Source: Blasia pusilla (taxonomy: Eukaryota > Marchantiophyta > Marchantiopsida > Blasiales). Taken from it: DNA of 64,000 nucleotides. The DNA is taken from assembly GCA_050084515.1 (NCBI GenBank), contig CM114274.1, forward strand, positions 36,394,001 through 36,458,000, given 5' to 3'. A program made the translations under genes and the position numbers. Below, piece by piece: positions 12,701-30,118 of the stretch. Within the stretch, counting starts at the first letter, position 1. Each line of letters begins with the position of its first letter. The notes beneath the pieces are model-generated. The model was not told where the DNA came from. It was given only the letters and a program-made list of their open reading frames with translations, and did not search any database.

Positions 12701-15059
12701 AAGAGATCTATTTTGTGCATCTCCAGGCAGCACACCACTTCCACCAGCACAATAGTTCTTCCACAGCAGGTCAAGGACTAGCGAACCACCTCCACCACAG
12801 ATGAAGACCACACATGGAATCTTTCCAGGTAGATAGGCTGAGAAAATAAGGTGACAGAATGAGGAAGTTCTGGTGAACCTCTTACTCTTACAGAGGTCAT
12901 GCTGGTTCTACCAAAACTCAAAGGCTTAATTTGAACTGAATTAGGTTTGTCTAATGAATTCTGGAAGATAATATGCACTTTCCTAAGAAGAAAAACGACT
13001 TTAGAGATGGAAAATAATATACCAAAAGCAAAGCGAATTCAAAGAACTAATACCTGCGCCTGGTCTCATAGTTACAATTTCAGGTGTGAATCCTTCAGTT
13101 GCTTTCAAGTCGATTTTTTTGGACATGTGGATCAAGTTGATAGCAATGAAGAAGAATGTTGTTGTGTACAGGCGGCTTTCTGTGGTGTTTGCAGCTTGCA
13201 CGCGACGAGAGGAAGGATATCCCTGGATAAAAAGGATGAAATATATCCTCATGTACCGATGGATCCTATAATTCTGGGACAACTACTGGTCGCTGGAGTA
13301 TTTACGGTTGGTCACCTCCTCCTATCATTTGCAGTTCCACTCTGGATGAAGTCATTATCCTTAGTATGAAATCATAATTGCTGTGGTTCTTGTGATCAAA
13401 GGATCTGTTGGTTATGGAAAAAGATCAAGGCAAACAACTGCCAATTTATTCAAAAAAATTGATTTGAGCAGACCAATGTTGCTGACCTGAAGTTCTGCTT
13501 GCAACCTCTGCTGCAAAGTTCACTCGAGATGGGAATGTTTCCAGATCCCATGGAGGCTGCAGCAAGTCCCATTAATTGGGCAGCTACGGAGAATCAGTCA
13601 AGTCGACCGGATCAGGAAGTCACTCTTGGTGTCGTAACTTCTTTCTCTGGAACATCGTTGGACCATCGCATTGAAGAGGCCCTGCAGATGCTTCCACGTT
13701 GGTTGAAGGATTCTCCAAAGCGGGGAGGGCCCATAGAGTTAATGGCAGAGGTCACCGGGGACTTTGCTCTTGACCTACAAGAAATCCGCGAGGCAATGGA
13801 TGTATGTACCTAATACAACAGCTGTGCTAATCGTTTTCCATGCATTTACCTCCCGTCAGCTGGGATAATGACTTGGGGATCAATCCTATGCAGATCTTTG
13901 GGAAACCCTTTCTTATGCCAGAGAAGGTAGAGTCTGAAGATTTCGAGACAAATCTGGTGAAGGCTAGAGCTATACAGGCAAGAACCACAGCTACAGTCGA
14001 TGCCTTTCTGACCACGAAAGGGTTCTCGGCTCTTCTACTCCCTGGTATGGAATTTATTCACATATGCTTCGATAGCCCGTTTCTTCTCTTTGACATAGAA
14101 AAAGAGTTACTAGATACACCTTACTAGATTGCAAGATCTTTCATCCACAGTCTTCGGATTACACATCTATTCTACGTTTGTTTCTGCATACCAAAGTCTT
14201 GCTCCATTGGAAATTCACGATTCTGCCTTTCTGCTTTTTGAACAATCTCCGTATGGCAGTGGCTCTGACTAGATCATCCTGACTCGTTGTTGTGGTTAGT
14301 CTGTGCCATTCTTCCATGTGAACACAATTACAAGCGTGCCCCAGCTCTCGTGAATGGTGTGAACGTGCCGTGGTGGGAAGCTATGTTGAGCTATGTGCAA
14401 CCCTTCACACTCTCTGGCAATCCAGTAGTCACCATCCCTCTGTGCCTGATTGATGGCCTACCTTGTGGTGTCCAGGTGAGAGCTACTGTCCATGAAAGCT
14501 CCCATCAGTAGCTCTGTGGGTGTAAGATGTTTAGAGTGCTTACTCGAGAATGAAAAGATCTAGAGAAGGTATCCTTCTGATAAAATATGCGGGCCCCAAA
14601 TGCATCAGGTGCTCTGATGGTTCAATGCATCTCTATTTCCAGCATGTCTTGGTATCTTTCCAGGGTAGCTAAACTAAACTAAACACTTGACATGACATTT
14701 CTTACTTCTTTGTTCCGTTCGACGTGGAAGCTGTTACCCGGCCATAGAAATGATCACGTCCTGATGCTTTCATGGCGAGCCAAAGTGCAGTCAGTATCGT
14801 TGATGGTGTAGCTGCTGCCTGCCTGTATGGACGAAGTAGTACAGCGACTTCTGACTAACTTCCACCCCTGTGAAGGTGCGCCATGATTGACGGCGCAAGT
14901 GCGATGATGTATGTTTTGTGAATGCAGGTTGTAGGGAAAATGGGCTGTGATGAGGAGCTTCTGAACATCTGTCTGGAGCTAGAACGGCAGCTCGCAAGTG
15001 ACGAAACCGTAGCATCGCACCCTCTCAAATTCCCTACACCCGCAGATTTCAGGTTGTAA
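9792..15059 (+). CDS. Amidase-signature hydrolase (11 exons)
   Basis: Exons read by eye: 9792-9854, 10162-10333, 10688-10830, 11715-11805, 11994-12035, 12148-12182, 13172-13306, 13472-13801, 13894-14044, 14300-14475, 14928-15059. They join in phase to 489 aa, the usual size for the family. The amidase-signature Ser-cisSer-Lys triad is visible: Lys78 in GLPFLVKD, cis-Ser155 in GGSSGG (split by an intron) and nucleophile Ser178 in NDLNGSLRIP. FCGV and GRISL follow, and the C-terminus has LSGNPVVTIPL and GLPCGVQVVG. Such enzymes hydrolyse amide bonds; the substrate cannot be told. The NDLNGSLRIP core recalls bacterial and FAAH2-like amidases more than typical plant FAAH. The ATG is the least certain part. 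Confidence 0.87.
10846..11388 (+). repeat. Tandem duplication inside amidase intron 3
   Basis: A segment beginning CGCATACTTCCCTGTTGATG (10846-11129) is repeated directly after itself (11130-11388). Both copies run through the same landmarks, such as GGTTCGACTCTCCAATAATC and CCTGTACAGT, to GGGGGCA. They differ by scattered substitutions and small indels. The duplication lies wholly inside the intron between exons 3 and 4 and accounts for much of its length. It does not change the coding sequence. Confidence 0.9.
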
Positions 15060-15264
15060 TTCGGGTGAGAAAGTAGGATTCATAGAAAGATCAGGTATCC
15101 TATGACACACTGTTTAGACACTCGAAAGGTTCCACAAACCCACTCTCGGGCTCTTTCGGAGGTGATACCATCGATGCATTTATTAAGATATTGTGCAGCA
15201 GCTTGAGAATTAGTTTTTCCAATTATATCTGTTTCCATAAATGGACTTTTTCTCCACCACTTAA

Positions 15265-15468
15265 TCTATATTAGTAAAAGATGATGGGATTAGGGTTTTG
15301 GGGTTACATAACCCCTTCCTCCCGTTATGACACCTATGCATTTTAACCTCTTCCCCTTATGACATGTGCAATAAACAATTAAGTTAACAGAACTTGAACT
15401 CCAAGAGCCTGTTTTTAGTCCTCTCGTTCGGATGTTTTTCACCCGCACGAAACATGGGCACCGTCTAG
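15265..15468 (+). mobile_element. Probable 204-bp non-autonomous Helitron
   Basis: The element starts TCTATATTAGTAAAAG directly after an A and ends CTAG directly before a T, as expected for Helitron insertion between A and T without target duplication. Just before the end, CACCCGCACGAAACATGGGC closely matches the subterminal hairpin region of H3 (CACCCGTGCATCGCACGGGC), with the stem partly decayed. It carries no reading frame. Assignment rests on termini alone, so a chance match is possible, but both ends, both flanking bases and the hairpin region agree. Confidence 0.55.
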
Positions 15469-18400
15469 TGTGTATAATCTCACAATTGGCGAGGATGAAA
15501 CCTCTACTTACGATTTGTTCATGTGTGCGAACTTCATTACACCTAGGCAAAGAAACTACCCTGAAACTGTTAAGCCAGTACTATCAGTAGCCTAGGCTAG
15601 GTTCATTATCCCAAGATGGTGCAGTGCATTTTGGGGTTGCCAATCACGTAAAGTTAATAGTGTTGTGAAGCATTTGTTGGTTGCTACTTGGTGAATGGAT
15701 GATTTCGTATACATTTTTTTCAAGTGGCTTCAAAATCTTCCTCTAACAACATTTTCTCGCATTCAAATTTCTTCTTATATGGATTTTCTCTACCTACATT
15801 TAGTTTAGTTAGTTATGTTCATGATGTGTTGGCCCCTCTATTTCATGTTTGGAGGTTTCACCCCTTCTTCATTTTGAACGGATGCGGTGGCGCCTTACAT
15901 GATGCCACAAGTGGCTGTAAGGTTGGGTCATTGTCAAACATGTCTATCCACACTTATTTTTATAGGTGTTGGTCATCCAACTACAACAGCAATGAAGAAT
16001 TTCCTTGGCCTTGTTGTGGGATGTACATACGAGAGTTGTATGTTGGTATGAAATTTGTTGACTTAGTCCCGTATGTTACCAAATGTTTCAAATAGAAATA
16101 CAAGTTTTTTCATAAGCACCTCGGTATTTTCATAGAATGCATTCATATGATGTTCAATTGTTTCACATTTGCCCATTGATAGATGTTTATTGTACAAGAG
16201 TTTGTGTAGAAAGTATCGAGGATGGTTGTCCTAACTATCAAGGCCCAAAGAGATGCTTTTTAGTACTCATTGTAGGAGGTTCTTGGTTACCTACTATCGA
16301 AGACATGACCTCTATGCAAGTCACCCTTCCCTTTTGTGTTCATGACTCATGAAGGCATATCAAAATGTCTTAATTCTATCGTGTCGAAAGAAATGTCCTC
16401 CCTTTGGCCTTGTAGGAGATCACCATTGATTAATCCACTCACTCGTGTCTAGGATTCTCGCTCTACAAATATGTCATGCGAATACACAACGCTAACCAAC
16501 TTCCATCTAATATCATCAACACTTGTCTAAAATCCATCTATCTTATGAATCCTCGAGCATCTATACATGGACAACTAGTCACCTAATAAGTATTCTCTTT
16601 AGATGTAAATATGCTCCTTAGCTATGAACTTGGTCTCACTCTTAGCTATGGATGTAATGAAGGAAAGTTCACTCTTAATAGGGCTTTGAATCACATATAC
16701 CATGCTCAAAGCAAAGAGAAGTATGGTCAATTCACTCCAAATAGAAAATGTATGCGATCTTCTTATGTGAGTCAATATAAAATATACTTGGATGTGGCAA
16801 TGATGGACAAAGTTCAACATAGAAAGAGGACATGCGACAAGATGTTTGCACATTGGGATTTCTCTCAAAAATGATAGGTTTGTGATATCATTCTTGCTCA
16901 ACCTTGTTTATGTAAATTTTGAAGAACTAAGAAGAGAAGTTATTGGTAAAACATGCGCTAACATCCATCACATCATTTTTTGCTACATTTTATGCCACAC
17001 GCTAGCGAGGAGGAGGAGGATGAAATGTGTTGCAGTTCATGGAATTCATGACGAATTGCACATCTTGAGTAACCGAGGATGAGCAAAATCTATATGAATG
17101 ATTTGCCTTATGCATTGTGCTACAAACATAAGCGACTCAAATTACATTTGACCTAGAGCAAGGCACCTCTTTATGCTTTGCAAATACTTTCTCAAGCCAC
17201 TAGCTCGCTAGCGCATCCAACCACTTTGCGAGTCATAGCCTCTTAAACAAAAACTGCATATTTTTCCGGTCCTTGGATCGACAACCTAGTTAATGACTGG
17301 CGGATGAAAATTAATGCAAAGGAAATCTTGAATCACATGCAAAAGGCCCGGACTTTCTAGGGAGCCCAATAAGACCAAAAAAAAAAAAAGACCGAGGCTT
17401 AAAAAAACTAATTTACCTAAAATAGTTTATTTTCCAGCGGTACAAAAACTAATTGAACCAAATCCAACTTGTACACTCTCAAAATTACATGTACTTTGCG
17501 ACTAAAAGCAAAATGTAAAAAAAATGTCTCTTGATACTTGCAAAACACTTGCACATTGCAAGTGCAATACTTGCCAATTTGCACCCATTTTGCAAGTAAC
17601 TTGTGACTACTTTACATGGGTTTTAGGTCTATCTGCATTCAAAAAAAATCCATTCATAGTAGAGGACTCATTGTTATGCATTTTTTTTTCATCAATTGTA
17701 ACATATGAGAAATCATGGAAGTAGTCTTTCGTGAATTTAGGAATATAATTACAAAGACATCTACAATCCTTTTATCATCTGCAATCTTCCCTCAAACTAT
17801 CCATATTTGGCTTGAATTCTCTAGGTTTTCAAAAGATCCAAATTTTCTCCCCAAAATAATTGTTTTGACAAGTTCTTTTTTCCACCCGGAGTTTTTTGCT
17901 AACAAAAACTTTCAACCTTTCAATGTTGTCGTATGTGGGATAGAATTCAACGTTCAATGCCAAGATGGGCAAAAGTCTACCTAGGAGGACTTACACGGTG
18001 ACATGGATTGATTTTAACATTCATGCAATCAATGTTGAGTGTCACCATCAATTTCTAAACATTGAAGACCAACTTAGACATACACTTGTGTTTAAGTTGT
18101 GTGGAAAGTTGAGTATTGGTGCAAAGGCTAGGCAAGATATGTTGTGAAAATTTGTGGAGAGGGAAGGAATGCATGTAATATGTGTTTGTAAGAGACATAG
18201 AGAGTGAAGGCTTGCTTAGGAGTGAGAGTGTCAATTGTAAGATTCAAAATTTCCCTTTGAAAAATATGAAGACATTTGTGAGCAAGGAATAGTATGTACA
18301 AGGTTCATGCATGATCTTGGTCCTAGAGTGCTCACACATAATATTAGATATTAGAATCAAAGGTAGCGCATGATTGCGTGCAACTCAAAGCAACATGTTT

Positions 18401-19797
18401 CGGAGATCAGATCTTGGAGGTCGCACTAGAACCTATGCTATGTGTTTCAGGTAATTCCTAAGGAGTATAACTATGATGATGAGAGGGGCTCTACTTTTGA
18501 TAGTGGGACAAGCAATGTTGGCAATGCTATCACATCACAAGGCAAGTAGGCACATGCAACCTCAACTCAATCCCATGGTTGAGTTTTTCCACGTGTTGGG
18601 GAAGACCTACTATGGGATGGGGTCTAAGAAAATCTATGAGTTGTAGGAGTTTCATATGCGGTTCGGACCTATATTCTCTCTTGCTCCAAGACAGGGATAG
18701 GCTCTTGGGTAGGACCAAAGAAACGCAAATGTACCAAATTAAGTTTTCCTACTTCGCCTTGGCTTTTCCATATTGCATCATTGTCTACACCATAGCAATG
18801 CGATTCTGATTGGGTTTCCTCCAACCATCAATGATTGGTTTGACATATTGTGTGTGTCACCAAAATCTTGATGCTCTTGGTACGTTGCCCGATTGGGAGT
18901 GAGAAAATTTCCACTCACATTGTTGAGCTGGATATATTATATATTGCTCGCCAGAATGCATCCACATGTGGAGTAGCACAACTCCATGAGAGATTTCTTT
19001 ATTCATGCTAGAACTTATGCGACATGAGGATAATATAGTATTTGTACATGTTGTAATGCCATATTGCAAGTGGGCGTTTGAACAAGGTTATTTGGTGGCT
19101 CAAGGGAGATTAATGCAAGGGCAACATAGATGAAGTAAAGCCATCTCTTCAGTTGACATGACCACGGTCATAATTTCATGACATATTCACAAGGATCATT
19201 TTTGGGGACAGGGTTGTTATCTTCAACTCACGGCGTATGATTTTTTCGGATTAAAACAAAATTTGTTTGTAGTCTCTACATAGTTTTACTATATGATCAA
19301 GTCAGATGCTTACGAAATCGTGTTATGGTTATTAGTACCCCATGAGGTTAAACAAATGTGCGTTCTCTTGGTCATAATTTGTAAGTGGTGACTGATGATA
19401 TTTTTCCTGCTGATGCGCTAAGGTGTTTAGGGTTACACTCTAGCCGTCACCGGTTTTACGCTTGCCCATCTGATATACTTCTACTATGACAACTAGGAAG
19501 GGTACTTCTTGAGTTTGATGAAAGCATATTCTCCATGTTTACACGCAGATTTTGTATTCCTATGCGCAACTATTCAACCTTTTCTCGTATTCGTAAGGTT
19601 CCTATCTGTCTCGCAGCTTTGTGCGTTAAGTTTTAGTTCCTAAAGAAATAAACTTCAGCATAAATGTTTGATGGAAAACCCATCAGAATACTAAGCTTTC
19701 AACCCTTCCCTTTCTCAACCTGATTCCGTATGGGTTCTGGTAAGGATAATCCGTCTTCTCCCCTTTCGGCTCCGGGCATACGGTATGAAGCATCATA

Positions 19798-20008
19798 TGG
19801 CTACAAACGAATACATCAAGAAGGCACAGCGACATTAATTTAGTGCACAGGCCCTTGGACGGGACGTGAAGCTGCGGTCAAATGTAATGCGGCTGTATCA
19901 ACGAGCAGACGAGCCTTCTTAATGTATTCATTTGTAGCTACATGGCTACATCTCCATTGAGCTGTATTCAATGGAGATGTAGCTATGGAGATGTATCCAT
20001 AGCTACAT
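19798..20008. repeat. Cluster of nested inverted repeats
   Basis: Arms at 19798-19825 and 19913-19940 are reverse complements over 28 nt with three mismatches. Directly after comes a hairpin with a 20-bp stem (19941-19960 and 19968-19987, one G-T pair) and a 7-nt loop. Overlapping it is a third hairpin with a 13-bp stem (19977-19989 and 19996-20008). The second and third stems cannot form together. This looks like the remains of a foldback or MITE-type element, though no target-site duplication was identified. Confidence 0.7.
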
Positions 20009-20760
20009 TCAATCCTGCCCAATCATGTTTCAAGAAACTGTTTCGTGTTTACATCCGATAGCGAACACTTGAGTTCAGAATTCTCAGACAACATAAACTC
20101 TACGAACTGCATGGATTTTCATATACAATCTGTAGACAAAAATCTGGATATAAATATACTATCGGTTTCTCCAAAATGATTACGCGTGCCCTTTTGACTA
20201 TTTTTCAGGGAAGTAAAAAGTAATAAAATTCGAATAAGCAAATTATAGGAAGCTTTGAGGAATCAACTTCACTAAAATGGAAAATAGTCAGCATCACGAA
20301 ACACTCGGTGTTGGCAAATTGTCAAGCATCGTCTTCAACATGTCTACAGTGCATATATTTCTTCACCATTTATGATGAGGGGCGGAGCTGTGGAACTATT
20401 AGAGTAGGGCAGTCGTTCAAGTTCCCACTTTGTGAAGCTCAGAGCATACCCAGGTACTCATGTTACATTGGCCTCTCCAAAACTGTATGTAACTTGATTC
20501 TAAGAGTCTTCTGACATATAGTAGCCTAGGTGATGGTAGACCTGGATCTGTGGATAATTTACAATACTTACAAAGCTATCCTCAGCTCAAAAAGCGCCCA
20601 TGTACTTCAGGAACTAGAAGAACCGAAGGACTGTCTCCTTTTAGGTGATTTAATTAAGACCATTGCTGTGACCCACCGCGCTACAAGGTTTTTACACATA
20701 TACCACCCAGTTGAAATTCTACAAGGTATTGACATTGCTACATCTTAGCGGCTTGAATGT

Positions 20761-25579
<4,819 letters not shown>

Positions 25580-27180
25580 GGACCGATCAATCAATTATCT
25601 TTCATTAATCGTGGTCATGACTAATGAATCGATTAATAATGTTACCAGGAGATAAGGATTAGTACAACGCGTGGAAGCAACGGGACTCGGGAGGAAGTTC
25701 GAGGAACGGCTACGGCTCAGGCTCACGGTCTCACCGGAATCACCCCAAAGTTCATCGCGGATTCACAATTCACACCCAATCATTTGGAGCCACGTGCGCT
25801 TGCGGGAGCTCTTAGTTCCATGGATATTATTAGGGCCACTCATTTCCTCCCGACGGGGAACAAATACGGGGTTGGAGGAAATCCCCGTGTAGCCCACACG
25901 AATGGACTTTATATAATAATAATAACTTTTTATAAATAATAATTTAAAATTTGGTATCGTCCGAAAGAGGAAAAAACAATTTTCCGACGTCCCTAAAAAT
26001 TACCGTTCCCAAAAACGGGAACCGTGTGTAGATACCCGTTTCTTCAAACGGGCATTGGCCGTTGCCACGACTCCCGGAGGCCTCCCAACTCCGGCAGTGA
26101 GTGGCCCTATTACCGCGGTAACAATTCGGGATATGCCGTGGAGCGCTGTAGATCGTGGTAGGTCAAACATTATATGTCGGTCCCTGCGAGAATCGTGGAA
26201 ATGGGCCGTCCATCTCCGACGCAGTGAACGGCTGAGATGGGCTCGGTGAAAGGGCGCCGTCCAGTTAATGACCTGATTACGATAACCACATTTCGTTGCT
26301 TTCATCCAGCGAATCGAAGCATGCCACGTCATATATGGTAAGAATTACCGCCCGTCCTTGTTGTTGTGCGATTATCCGGCATCTGGGGCACACTGTGAGT
26401 AGGACACGTTACATGGGGTGAAATTTGCTATCCACGTAAGGTGATTGAAGATACTCCTCGACAAGTAACCAGTCCCGCCACCTCATCCGGGCCCGCCACA
26501 TGTAACACATGGAGGCTACTTGTAGGCCTGGCCCACTCCGATGAGTCCAATCAGATAGAGATTAGGGCGTCATACTCTCTGGCCTTTAGGCGAAAACAAT
26601 TCGAAATAAATTTACTTCTTATTTTTTTTTTCCAAAGAAAAAGAATAACCATAAGAAGTATATGAAGCCTTCCATGAGCAATCGTCTTGAAATGGCAGTT
26701 TTGAAGAAAAAGTTTTTAAAAAAACCAAATTTATGGGAAAGTTCGGAGGGGATGTTATTTCACGAAAGAGTTAAAATTTTTAGACGACCTTCTATTTGTT
26801 TAGACAACCTTATATTTGGAGGGGTCCTATTTCACGAAGATTTTATTTGATCACACCCTTTCGAACTAACGAGCCGTAATATGACACCTGGTAGCTCACT
26901 AGACGAGTAGAGAAATTTAGAATGGCCCATAAACTATGCGCTCTCTCTAAGTTGGAGCAGTCATCACACTATCCCACACAGAGGATCTGAACGTAACACA
27001 AGAGGTGGTGAAAAGGCAAAGTGGTGATTCGCGGCAAAGGGGCGAAGGGAATTTCAAGGTTTTTGTCAAGTACTTCGAGGTACAGCTCCGCTCTCTCGTT
27101 CTCTCGACTCTCAGATATTATCTGCTGTTTCTCTCTCTTTCTGTGTGCGGGCATTCATAGTCGGCGAAACCCATACTCAA

Positions 27181-27450
27181 GAGTTCCAGTGGAATTCAGG
27201 TCGACCTGTATCTTTCATTCGATCGCTCCTGTTTGGTCTTCGATCGCTGTCTGTTTGATCTTCGATTGTTGTCTGTTTGGTCTGCCGCTCATTTTGACAG
27301 TGAAGAGAAGGTAATGAATGTGGAAGAGTTCCACTGGAATTCAGGTCGACCTGTATCTTTCATTCGATCGCTCATGTTTGGTCTTCGATCGCTGTCTATT
27401 TGGTATGCCTCTCATTTTGACAGTGAAGAGAAGGTAATGAATGTGGAAGA
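27181..27450 (+). repeat. Two-unit tandem duplication
   Basis: Unit 1 (27181-27325) and unit 2 (27326-27450) both begin GAGTTCCA, run through GGAATTCAGGTCGACCTG and end AGGTAATGAATGTGGAA. Unit 1 is about 20 bp longer because a short TTCGAT-TGTCTGTTTG phrase is itself repeated inside it. Each unit contains GAGAAGGTAATG, which resembles a splice donor, so the duplication could involve an untranslated exon. No coding sequence can be supported. Confidence 0.85.
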
Positions 27451-28134
27451 GTGAGTCTATATCAGCATATACACACGTCTTTCCACAAATATGGTCCGAG
27501 CTATGGTCCGAGCGGTCTAAGGAAGATCGGTTGCTTACAGGTGGTATTCGTTACCTGTATTCCGTGAAATCTTGTCCGAGAATCTAGATGGAGCTCACTT
27601 CGGATTCAGGAGGGACGTGCATACAGACCGCCTATATAGCGAAGTCCGAGGCGTCTCTCAACAGCCGAAGTCCGGAGGAATGCCATGGATCGCTTTGTCT
27701 CTCTCGAGCGATCGATAATAGCCCATGCTTTGATCACCATAATGACCATTACTCACGCGCCACACAAAGACGACGCCACCATGGAAACCATGTCGCCGTT
27801 CCTTCAAGGAGAGCGCCATCACATTGAATTGGAGAACATCCCAAGATACGATCTCCTGATCCAAATATGCGAGGGATTTCAGGCACCGTCTATGCTTGAG
27901 CAGGCATTGACGACCCTCGAGATAACCATTGAGGGGCGGGCAAGTACAGCGCATTTTCCACCACTGGGAACCAGTTTCTGGAACCGTGGAGAGTCCATTG
28001 ACTCAAATTTGAGTCATAAAGTTGCGTGACAATCATTCTGCTCCCCATGTCGTCGATCGCGCAGGGCGCTGGAGGCGTCTCTCGACAGCGAGTCCGGAGG
28101 CGTAGAATCTCTAGACTTGGAGCGAATCCGGCGG

Positions 28135-28234
28135 GCACTTCGAATTACGGACGGAGAGGTCTACAAAGACGAGGAGGGGGGGGTTACCTCTTATGTCGGT
28201 CTTTGTACACCTCTCCGTCCGTAATTCGAAGTGC
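28135..28234. repeat. Foldback with 36-bp arms
   Basis: The left arm (28135-28170), starting GCACTTCGAATTACGG, and the right arm (28199-28234) are reverse complements over 36 nt with a single mismatch. They are separated by a 28-nt spacer containing a run of eight G. Transcribed, this gives a long, nearly perfect hairpin of small-RNA-precursor size. It could equally be a recent inverted duplication of no function. The right arm is followed by a short repeat of CGAAGTGCT. Confidence 0.85.
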
Positions 28235-29413
28235 TCGAAGTGCTCGCCGTAATCCAGTCTCATGAGTCGACGTTTCATGAGACTGGATCCTATCTTTCGT
28301 TCAGTGATTGTGAGACTGGGTGGGAGGCGAGATGTGGTTGGACCTGATCGAGATTGTACGCCAGCCAGCCGTAGAATCCTCTTTTTCTTGACCTTCTCCG
28401 ATCCCACTACCGAGGAATCCTTTGTTGCTAACAGCGTCGCGTGCAAGAACACCACATCACCTGAGCTGCAGCCCCGCTCGAGGAAAGCGCACATCCAAAG
28501 CCCCACGAACTAATAGTGAGCAAATGACCTCCGTCTATATGCATTTATTCGCTTCAAGGCAGCTAGAAAGGATGAATATCTATCGACCATCGCAACGGAT
28601 CATTCGCTCACAATACCGATCCTTAAAGGCACTGCTTGAGTTCTGTCCCTGGTGCTGCTAAGGGAAGGTAATTTTGAAACCTTTGCCACCGATGGGTCAT
28701 TTTACCGAAGTATTCGCACGGCTTATTATCGGCGCCCAAATTTGCTTTCCCATACAGCTGCTCTGTTAGTTCATAGACTCGTAGTTTGTTCAGGACTTCC
28801 ACTGCAACCTCAGAAAAGAGAACGGTTAGCCGGAAGAGCTGAGAGAGACTAAGTTGCTTTCACCTCCTCCGTCGTCGTCCTCGTCCTCCTCCTTCCTCTC
28901 TTTGCTTAGCTTTTATTGGTGGAAGAGCTGAGAGGGACTGAGTTGCTTTCACCCTAAACGGTCCTCGGTCCGTCCTGGACCCCTCCGCTCCGCTGCTATT
29001 CTTGCTGTACATGTTTTAGCTACCGACTCGGAGAGCCGCTCCCACAAAGAGCAAAACGCTCCCACAATTGCGTCAACATCGGGTTTCGATCCCCACCCAC
29101 TTGATCTAAAGCCAACGACCCGGCCCTACTGACGTAAGCTTCCTAGATGTTTGGGAACAGGGGGCTTTCGGACCTTATTTATGAAATTAGTTTTTTCCGC
29201 GCCCAGATCTTGTTCTCTTACAAATATCATAGCCTTTTTTTTAGGTGAGCTTTATGAAATTATAGTTACGTTTTTCTTACTTGAAATCTGCTCTTTGTGG
29301 TCCCTCTTTTTTTTTACTAGAATTATCTAATTATATTGAAATTTTAATATGCTCTTTTTAAATTTGCAGTGAATAATATTGTATATGCAGAGTGAGGCTA
29401 ACTAGCTTACGCC

Positions 29414-29842
29414 ATGTCAACTCTCTCATCAAGATGCAAGAGGCCGATAATTATGGAAGAAATTGTAATAAATAGGAGTCCTGAATATTTGGTAGAGAGA
29501 GATGAACATAGATTTTCATTATCTCGCTCTAAACGAAAACGAAAATTGTTTGATGTGGACCCTACATTTTTTGCTCCTATTTCAAATGGTTTCAATGAGA
29601 CCGAGGAGGTTAGAGAAGTCTCAATAGGCGAGGAAATTGTGATTACTCTCAATAGTAATGAGAGATACTCTGTAGATATTTGTCCTGGTCTTGAAGAACT
29701 TGACGATGGAGAATATTCCTCCACTTCCCTCTATGATTCTGAGGGATGGTATGTTGGTGATGAGTTCGACCTCGAATATAGGTGTATGGATTATGGGGAT
29801 TTAGACATAAGTGCAGATAGTCGAGATATTGGAGATAAGTAG
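29414..29842 (+). CDS. Helitron H2 accessory ORF A, unknown function
   Basis: An intact 142-aa frame, collinear with H1 674-1099. The start is the ATG in GCCATGTCAAC, present in both copies. The protein is acidic overall, with a basic patch KRKRKLFDVD around residue 43 and an Asp/Glu/Ser/Tyr-rich C-terminal half. Most differences between the copies are single substitutions, plus one inserted codon near PGLEELDD. It is not one of the usual accessory genes of plant Helitrons that I know (RPA-like, OTU protease). It may be spliced to ORF B: donor-like and acceptor-like sequences lie between them. Confidence 0.58.
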   Translation: MSTLSSRCKRPIIMEEIVINRSPEYLVERDEHRFSLSRSKRKRKLFDVDPTFFAPISNGFNETEEVREVSIGEEIVITLNSNERYSVDICPGLEELDDGEYSSTSLYDSEGWYVGDEFDLEYRCMDYGDLDISADSRDIGDK

Positions 29843-30118
29843 CCTAGAGAGTACTATCTATTGTGTATATCCAATTAATCATCAAATCCATGTTGGTTTT
29901 GTTCTCAAATATGTCTGTTTGAGATTGTTGAGTTGAGCAAACGATCAAGTTTCATTTCTTTGGGAATGGTGTGACTCAAAAAAGTAAGTCTTCTCTGCTT
30001 GTGTTCTAATATTCAGATGTGGAGATTTAGTATCCTTTTCTATTGAGTATTTCTTTCATTATTTTGATATATTTCTTTTATTTAAATAATTGTGTGGATA
30101 ATGCAGGATACTTTATAA

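Larger units (their letters stand above)
15060..20760. other. Long gene-free tract between amidase and protease genes
   Basis: AT-rich DNA with only short frames that show no family motifs. It contains a probable small non-autonomous Helitron (15265-15468) and a hairpin cluster (19798-20008), both listed separately. Frames at 15724-16095, 16611-16874 and 17715-17984 look like chance frames or very old repeat remains. The amidase and the protease gene end towards each other here, so the tract also contains both 3' flanks. Confidence 0.5.

Noticed and set aside
13860-13893. Amidase exon 9 starting at 13860
   Set aside because: The acceptor at 13859 cannot join exon 8 in phase. The acceptor at 13893 can, and gives a 489-aa product, so the shorter exon is preferred.
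27685-28029. 114-aa frame starting at an ATG
   Set aside because: A frame of similar length exists on the opposite strand, no motif is recognised and no splice context supports it. It is kept only as a note.
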